DNA of 18,868 nt from CBDTYW01 sp965364735 (lineage in GTDB: Bacteria > Actinomycetota > Nitriliruptoria > Nitriliruptorales > Nitriliruptoraceae). Made by a program: the position numbers and the translations under genes. Below the pieces are notes generated by a model. It did no database searches, had not been told where the DNA came from, and worked only from the letters and a program-made list of their open reading frames with translations. This document shows, piece after piece, positions 14,321-18,868 of the stretch; the stretch's first letter is position 1; each line of letters opens with the position of its first letter. The stretch spans positions 1-18,868 of the forward strand of contig CBDTYW010000041.1 in assembly GCA_965364735.1 (NCBI GenBank). The letters are read 5' to 3'.

Positions 14321-15217
14321 TCATGAGGCTCGGCCGCCCAGCACGCCGGCGAGGCTGTCCCGCGCGTCGATCTCGGTGATCGGCGACGGCATCGGGATCT
14401 CGGAGTCGCGCAGGCCCGCCCCGATGGCCCGGACTGCTCGGTTCTGGACATCCCGAACGGTCGGCTGATCGGACTCGGTCCAGTAGCGCACGTCGAGGTT
14501 GGTGGTCGAGTCGGCGAAGTGGGTGAAGTAGACCTGCGGCTCCGGATCGGAGAGCACACCGTCGACGGATCGCAGGGCGCCGAGGATGACCTCGGTCGCG
14601 CGGTCGAAGTCCTCCCAGTCGTCCAGACCGATCGAGAGGTCGGTGCGCTTCGGGCCGTAGGCGGTCTGGACCCGGAGGACGCTCTGGTAGACCTCGGCGT
14701 TCGGGACGACGATCTTCTGGCCGTCGAAGGTCTTGAGCTGGGTCTCGCGGATCGTGATGGCCTGGACGACGCCGCTGCGACCGCTGACCTCGATGACGTC
14801 GCCCTCCTCGAACGGCTGACGGATCAGCAGGAGGATGCCGGCGAGCAGGTTCGAGAGGATGTCCTGGAAGGCGAACCCGATGGCGATCGAGAAGATCCCG
14901 AGCCCGGACAGCAGGTCGACGGGTGCGACGCTGGGGAACACGATGGTGACGGCGAGGAGCAGCCCCACCGTCATGATCAGCCCGTGCGCGAGCTTCGAGA
15001 AGACCCGCGCGTAGCTCTCGGAATGGTAGGTGGCCAGCCGTTTGCGGAGCATCCGGCGCACGAGCAGCGCGACCCCGATGGTGAGGGCGATCACGATCAG
15101 GGCGATCCCGATCCGAGGAAGCGACTCGAGCAGGCCTTCCACGAGGTTCTTCGACGACTCGGTCACGTTGCCCCCGACGTCGGTGGGAGCGGGCTCTGCG
15201 GCGGCGAGTCGGAGCAT
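14321..15217 (-). CDS. mscS: MscS-family mechanosensitive ion channel
   Basis: A 298-residue small-conductance mechanosensitive channel that would open under membrane tension to release osmolytes. Three helices are predicted at about 35-54, 74-94 and 100-131. The pore helix has the MscS signature, with GLGIFSIAIGFAFQDILSN followed by LIRQPFEEGDVIEV leading into the cytoplasmic beta domain. KIVVPNAEVYQ and a C-terminal mixed domain complete it. Length is near E. coli MscS (286). The start is uncertain: I prefer ATG at 15217 (AGG seven bases upstream) over in-frame GTG at 15244 or TTG at 15277, since the extra residues are unlike a signal or helix. It precedes the OmpA-domain gene. Confidence 0.92.
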   Translation of the reverse strand: MLRLAAAEPAPTDVGGNVTESSKNLVEGLLESLPRIGIALIVIALTIGVALLVRRMLRKRLATYHSESYARVFSKLAHGLIMTVGLLLAVTIVFPSVAPVDLLSGLGIFSIAIGFAFQDILSNLLAGILLLIRQPFEEGDVIEVSGRSGVVQAITIRETQLKTFDGQKIVVPNAEVYQSVLRVQTAYGPKRTDLSIGLDDWEDFDRATEVILGALRSVDGVLSDPEPQVYFTHFADSTTNLDVRYWTESDQPTVRDVQNRAVRAIGAGLRDSEIPMPSPITEIDARDSLAGVLGGRAS

Positions 15218-15520
15218 GTCGTGGCCTGTGAGGTGTCGATGCGTCACCTCGGGATGCCCAGCGTGAGGCGTCGTCAACCCTGCGACCGGGCCGCTCCATC
15301 ACGCTGCGTCGAGCCCCGCCTGCGCACCGTCAGATCCTGACGTTTCGCCGCGCGCCACCCGCCCGAGTACGGCTGATCGGGGTCCTGGGGGTCGCCAAGG
15401 GACACATCCAAAGATTGACTCGTGTTGTGCCACCGAGTGTGGTTGTTCAACCTCCGAGAAGGATCTGCCCGAATGCAACAGGACCAATCGTCCGTCGCCG
15501 CTTCTCTCGGAGGAGCGTTG
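15218..15520. promoter_or_regulatory. Divergent region between mscS and the FtsH-like gene
   Basis: About 300 bp. On the plus strand TTGACT (15415-15420) is a good -35; the 17-bp-spaced hexamer TGTGGT is a poor -10. A dyad CGTCAG (15328-15333) / CTGACG (15337-15342) lies mid-region and is operator-like. GAGGTG (15230-15235) / CACCTC (15245-15250) could form a hairpin in the mscS leader. Upstream in-frame starts for the protease exist at 15422 (GTG) and 15473 (ATG), but I regard this stretch as mostly non-coding. Confidence 0.4.
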
Positions 15521-17446
15521 ATGCGCGCTCCGGCCGCCGACGTCGGTCGTGACCGTGAGCGCATCCGCATGCGTCGGCTCGGCCGGCTCGGTCTGGTCCT
15601 TGCGATCCCCGGGAGCTTCCTCTGGTACCGGCTGCTCACCGACCAGCCGTTCAACATCTTCGCGCTGCCGCCGATGCCGCAGGACCCGATCCTGTGGGTG
15701 CTGCCGGTCATCCTGGTCCTCGCCATCGGCTCGATGCTGATCATGCCCCTGCTGAGCGGTCGGTCTCCTCACGTGCTCTACCGGCCGGAGCAGATCAAGG
15801 TCACGCTCGACGACGTCAAGGGCCTCGACTCGATCGTCGACGAGGTCGTCAAGACGCTCAACACCTTTCTGGGCTACGCGAAGTTCCGTGATCAGCTCGG
15901 AGGCTCGCCGCGTCGTGGACTCCTCTTCGAGGGCGCGCCAGGTACCGGCAAGACCCACCTCGCGAAGGCCATGGCCCACGAGGCCGGGGTCCCGTTCCTG
16001 TTCGCGTCCGCCACGAGCTTCCAGTCGATGTTCTACGGCGCCACGTCGCGCAAGATCCGCTCGTACTTCAAGGAGCTCCGCAAGGCCGCTCGCAAGGAGG
16101 GCGGCGCGATCGGCTTCCTCGAGGAGATCGACGCCATCGCCACCGCCCGCGGCGGCATGAACATGACCCCGCTCGGCCGGGGCGCGGACACCCGGATGAG
16201 CCACTCGTGCGCCAGCCCGATGGTCGACAGCTCCGGAGCGGCCGGCGGAACGATCGTGGCGGACTTCGGGACCTCCGAGGGCACCGGCGGCATCGTCAAC
16301 GAGCTGCTCATCCAGATGCAGTCCTTCGACGAGCCGCCGCTCGGAGACCGCTTCCACAACTGGTGGGTGAACAAGCTCAACATGTTTCTCCCGGCGCACC
16401 GTCACGTCCAGCTGCGCCCGGAGTCCTACAACAACATCCTGCTGATCGCGGCGACCAACCGCGCGGACCGGCTCGACCCGGCGCTGCTCCGTCCCGGTCG
16501 GTTCGACCGCAAGCTCTCCTTCGAGCTGCCGGCCAAGGACGCCCGTCGTGAGCTGATCGACTTCTTCCTGGAGAGCAAGTCGCATGACGAGGAGCTCGAC
16601 GCCGAGGACCTGCGCGAGCAGCTCGCAGCACAGACGCTCGGCTACACCCCGGTCATGATCGAGCACCTCATGGACGAGTCGCTCCTCGTGGCGCTGCGAG
16701 GCGGCCATGACAAGTTCACGTGGAAGGACCTGCAGTCCGCGCGGTTGACCAACGAGATCGGGATCAAGAACCCGGTGCCGTACACCAAGGCCGAGCGCTT
16801 GCGCGTCGCCACCCACGAGGCCGGGCACGCGACGATGGCGTATCTCGCTGGGACGCGGAAGCTTGAGGTGCTCTCGATCGTGAAGCGTCACGGGTCGCTG
16901 GGCCTGCTGGCCCACGGCGACCTCGAGGAGACCTACACCCGGTCGCGTGAGGAGATGTTCTCGCTGATCGACATCTCCATGGGCGGCATGGCGGCCGAGG
17001 AGATCTACTTCGGCGAGGCCGGGACCGGCCCCGCCGGCGACCTCAGCTCGGCGACGCAGGTTGCCGCGGAGATCGTCGGCTCGAGCGGCATGGCGGGCTC
17101 GCTCGTCAGCTTCAACGCCGTGCAGCAGGGCGCGTTCAACGGCGCGAACCTCGTCGGCCGGGTCCTCGGCGACTCCGTGGCCCGACCGCGCGTCGACCGG
17201 ATCCTCACCACGTCGAAGGTCAAGGCGCTTGCCTACCTGAAGGCCAACACACACCTTCTGGAGGCGCTGCGCGACGCCCTGCTGGAGCGTGACGAGCTCA
17301 TCGGGACCGAGATCACCGATGTCCTGCAAGGCGCTGGGCCGATGGTCCTCGAAGGGATCGAGCTCGAGCGTCGCGACACCGAGCGACGCGCGACGGACTG
17401 GCTCAACGACGACCCGTCATCGGCCATCGCGGAGACGCGCGTCTGA
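15521..17446 (+). CDS. Divergent FtsH-like membrane AAA+ zinc metalloprotease
   Basis: This 641-residue protein has FtsH architecture: two transmembrane helices (about 17-37 and 57-79), an AAA+ domain and an M41 protease domain. Such proteases pull membrane and unstable proteins into a hexamer and degrade them. Walker A is GAPGTGKT (138-145). The second region of homology is AATNRADRLDPALLRPGRFDR with Asn313, Arg324 and Arg327. The zinc site HEAGH is at 432-436 with third ligand Asp507. Differences from FtsH are an extracytoplasmic loop of only about 20 residues, Walker B reading FLEEID with Glu201 for Asp, pore loop MFYG instead of MFVG, and about 65 extra residues between Walker B and Asn313. 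ATG 15521 follows GGAGGAG by 5 nt; ATG 15473 (16 more residues, atypical codons) is the alternative. Confidence 0.88.
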   Translation: MRAPAADVGRDRERIRMRRLGRLGLVLAIPGSFLWYRLLTDQPFNIFALPPMPQDPILWVLPVILVLAIGSMLIMPLLSGRSPHVLYRPEQIKVTLDDVKGLDSIVDEVVKTLNTFLGYAKFRDQLGGSPRRGLLFEGAPGTGKTHLAKAMAHEAGVPFLFASATSFQSMFYGATSRKIRSYFKELRKAARKEGGAIGFLEEIDAIATARGGMNMTPLGRGADTRMSHSCASPMVDSSGAAGGTIVADFGTSEGTGGIVNELLIQMQSFDEPPLGDRFHNWWVNKLNMFLPAHRHVQLRPESYNNILLIAATNRADRLDPALLRPGRFDRKLSFELPAKDARRELIDFFLESKSHDEELDAEDLREQLAAQTLGYTPVMIEHLMDESLLVALRGGHDKFTWKDLQSARLTNEIGIKNPVPYTKAERLRVATHEAGHATMAYLAGTRKLEVLSIVKRHGSLGLLAHGDLEETYTRSREEMFSLIDISMGGMAAEEIYFGEAGTGPAGDLSSATQVAAEIVGSSGMAGSLVSFNAVQQGAFNGANLVGRVLGDSVARPRVDRILTTSKVKALAYLKANTHLLEALRDALLERDELIGTEITDVLQGAGPMVLEGIELERRDTERRATDWLNDDPSSAIAETRV

Positions 17447-17460
17447 CCCCGTGCGGGGGA

Positions 17461-18573
17461 TCAGCCGATGAGCGACCGGAAGGGGATGGCGTACTCCTGC
17501 CACGTCCCTTCCGGCGTCGTCTCGAGCAGATCGCCCCACCCGGCCCCGCGCCACGTCGTCACGACGAGCGTGCCGTCGGCGCCGCTCTCGAGGTCGACCG
17601 CGAAGATGCCGGCCTCGGCGTCATCGATGAGGGTCTCGCGGCTGATGAGCTCGTCGGTGAGGGCGTCGAACCGCAGCACCTCGGTGAGCGGGCCGCTCGC
17701 GTCGTAGACCTCGCCGGACTCGAGTTCGGCCTGGAGCTGCACGACCACGACCAGGACCGGGGCGGCCGCGGTCCCGGTCAGCGCGATGCCCTGCAGCGTG
17801 TGGTTGCCGCCCGCTCCGAGCACGAGGTCGTCCGGCATCGCGACGAGGTGCCCGGACTTGGGGTTCCCGAAGTCGCTGAGGACGACGTACTCCTCGCCCT
17901 CGCCCCCGCCGTGCTCAGCCGAGAGGCCGTGGCGGGTGACGACGGACGTGATCCCGTTCTCGTAGAAGACGAGGCCCGGCTCGACGATCGTCGTGCTGCC
18001 GTCAGCCGACACGGCCAGGAGATCGGCCTCCTGAGCGGGGAGGTCGTCGAAGGCGTCGGACGGGCGGCGGTCCCCGATCACGAGCGCGACGACCGTGCCG
18101 TCCGGCAGCACGCCCTCGCCGACGAGCCGTGCAGTCGCGCCGGCGATCTCCGTGATCGCGCCGTCGGCCTGAACGAGCAGGACCGGTCCGTCGGAGCCGT
18201 ACACCGAGCTGCCTCCCTGGACGACAACGGCTTCCGGAGAGATGGCCCGGATCCGCCGGATGCCGTCCGGGACCGCGGCCGAGACGTCGACGTCGCCGTC
18301 GGCGAACCGGATCGTGGCGCGGTCTGCGTCCACCTCCAGGGAGGCGGTCGGCGTGACGATGACCTCGGGGACGGACGTCTCCGTCGGGGACGTCTCCGTG
18401 GCCTGCGGCGTCGGGGAGGCGGTCTCGCTGATCGTGGGGGTCGCGTCGTCGGCGCAGCCCGTCGCCGTCACGGCCAGCAGCGCCCCGACCATCACCGTCG
18501 CGACGACCGCCGGTGGACGCCGCTGACCAGACCACCGTGCGCCGGACGATGCGGAGGTCTGCTGAGCATCCAT
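17461..18573 (-). CDS. Lipoprotein of unknown function, possible beta-propeller
   Basis: A 370-residue exported protein. The signal sequence has a long 21-residue n-region, a hydrophobic stretch at 22-37 and the lipobox-like ATGC at 37-40, giving lipidated Cys40. A Thr/Pro/Ser/Glu-rich linker covers about 44-76. The rest is beta-strand-rich with repeated phrases such as VLLVQADGAITEI, DLLAVSADGSTTIVE and VLRFDALTDELI, which suggests propeller-like blades, but no named family is recognised. The ATG at 18573 has AGGGGA 6-7 nt upstream, rejecting the long opening to 18834 that would run over trpS. It converges with the protease gene, whose stop is 14 bp away, and diverges from trpS. Confidence 0.75.
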   Translation of the reverse strand: MDAQQTSASSGARWSGQRRPPAVVATVMVGALLAVTATGCADDATPTISETASPTPQATETSPTETSVPEVIVTPTASLEVDADRATIRFADGDVDVSAAVPDGIRRIRAISPEAVVVQGGSSVYGSDGPVLLVQADGAITEIAGATARLVGEGVLPDGTVVALVIGDRRPSDAFDDLPAQEADLLAVSADGSTTIVEPGLVFYENGITSVVTRHGLSAEHGGGEGEEYVVLSDFGNPKSGHLVAMPDDLVLGAGGNHTLQGIALTGTAAAPVLVVVVQLQAELESGEVYDASGPLTEVLRFDALTDELISRETLIDDAEAGIFAVDLESGADGTLVVTTWRGAGWGDLLETTPEGTWQEYAIPFRSLIG

Positions 18574-18741
18574 GTCGGGTCCCCTCGGTCCTCGTGACGA
18601 GCCGGCGCTCCCGCGGCTCCGCCCACAGCATGAGGCGCCGAGGTGAGGCTGTCTCACGGCAGACCGGGTCGAACGGACAGAATCCCCGCGCGCTGTGGTT
18701 GCATGGCGGCTCGCGACAACGCCACGATCAAGGCCGTCCCC
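18574..18741. promoter_or_regulatory. Divergent region upstream of trpS
   Basis: These 168 bp separate the lipoprotein start from trpS. AAGG at 18730-18733 is the probable trpS ribosome-binding site. I see no T-box (no stem I or anti-terminator with NCCA-pairing UGGN bulge) and no convincing promoter. An in-frame ATG at 18703 has no ribosome-binding site. Confidence 0.4.
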
Positions 18742-18868
18742 GTGACCCGCGTGTTCTCCGGCATCCAGCCCACCGGTGGCTTCCACCTCGGCAACTACCT
18801 CGGCGCCGTCGTGCAGTGGGTTCGTATGCAGCACGAGGCGGAGACGATCTTCTGCGTCGTCGACCTGC
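18742..18868 (+). CDS. trpS: Tryptophanyl-tRNA synthetase (partial, N-terminus only)
   Basis: Forty-two codons are present before the window ends. The product would charge tRNA-Trp with tryptophan. It begins TRVFSGIQPTGGFHLGNYLG, the characteristic TrpRS start, with HLGN (residues 15-18) as the class I HIGH signature, and continues into FCVVDL, also conserved. I chose GTG at 18742 because AAGG lies 8 nt upstream and family members begin within a few residues of VFSGIQPTG; ATG at 18703 would add 13 residues without a ribosome-binding site. Confidence 0.93.
   Translation, partial: MTRVFSGIQPTGGFHLGNYLGAVVQWVRMQHEAETIFCVVDL

Noticed and set aside
15299..17329. A 676-codon open frame on the minus strand opposite the FtsH-like gene
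   Set aside because: Same GC-bias shadow. The plus strand carries all AAA and HEAGH motifs, and the antisense product has no recognisable domain.
17447..17458. CCCC/GGGG hairpin between convergent protease and lipoprotein genes
   Set aside because: Only a four-base-pair stem with a 4-nt loop and no extension, so too weak to call a terminator.
18640..18690. A tRNA-like or hairpin element (GTGAG/CTCAC, GGGTCGAAC) before trpS
   Set aside because: The stem is only five base pairs, and the TPsiC-like string does not match a T-arm or build a cloverleaf.
1..18868. CRISPR arrays, insertion sequences, prophage genes, toxin-antitoxin or defence clusters
   Set aside because: No regularly spaced repeats, transposase motifs, terminal inverted repeats or defence-type domains were seen. 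Composition is uniform across the window.

Overview
The window is GC-rich chromosomal DNA, about 70% G+C by eye with strong G/C third-position bias. It carries ordinary bacterial housekeeping genes next to lineage-specific secreted and membrane proteins. Cell-wall-binding repeats fused to a GHL10 glycosidase, a DinB of the mycobacterial DinB1/DinX type, a BON/OmpA protein like mycobacterial ArfA, and frequent GTG starts suggest an actinobacterium (Actinomycetota), probably a deep-branching high-GC lineage. That placement is inference. I see no rRNA, tRNA, CRISPR array, insertion sequence, phage gene or integration site.

Layout. (1) 1-4602, minus strand: a tightly packed four-gene run read right to left: a secreted CWB2-GHL10 glycosidase, a four-helix membrane protein, DNA polymerase IV, and an L-2-hydroxyglutarate oxidase cut by the window edge. 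Junctions are an 11-bp overlap, an 8-bp gap and a 4-bp overlap. (2) 4750-6948, plus: purN and purH, the two 10-formyl-tetrahydrofolate-using enzymes of purine synthesis. (3) 6949-7258: a 310-bp gap with two hairpins, the larger a nearly perfect 16-bp stem. (4) 7259-9682, plus: folD, then a ferritin-VIT1 iron transporter overlapping folD by one base, then a small lipoprotein gene after a hairpin. (5) 9687-11189, minus: a two-domain kinase. It diverges from an SDR oxidoreductase (11419-12177), which is followed by a terminator and malate dehydrogenase (12279-13271). (6) 13348-15217, minus: mscS then a BON/OmpA-domain protein. A strong bidirectional terminator separates them from mdh. (7) 15521-17446, plus: an unusual FtsH-like membrane AAA protease. 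(8) 17461-18573, minus: a lipoprotein. (9) 18742-18868, plus: the first 42 codons of trpS.

How the genes relate. FolD interconverts methylene- and formyl-tetrahydrofolate, and PurN and PurH spend the formyl form, so 4750-8131 is a coherent one-carbon/purine block. The iron transporter is physically coupled to it without an obvious metabolic reason. Other pairings (DinB with a wall glycosidase and L2HG oxidase; MscS with an OmpA protein) are contextual hints only.

The observations most worth following are: the DinB with non-consensus residues at two dNTP-contact positions; the FtsH-like protease with an altered Walker B aspartate, about 65 inserted residues and almost no extracytoplasmic domain; and the structured folD leader. 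I found no clear new multi-gene defence or mobile system, and most of the window is conventional core genome.
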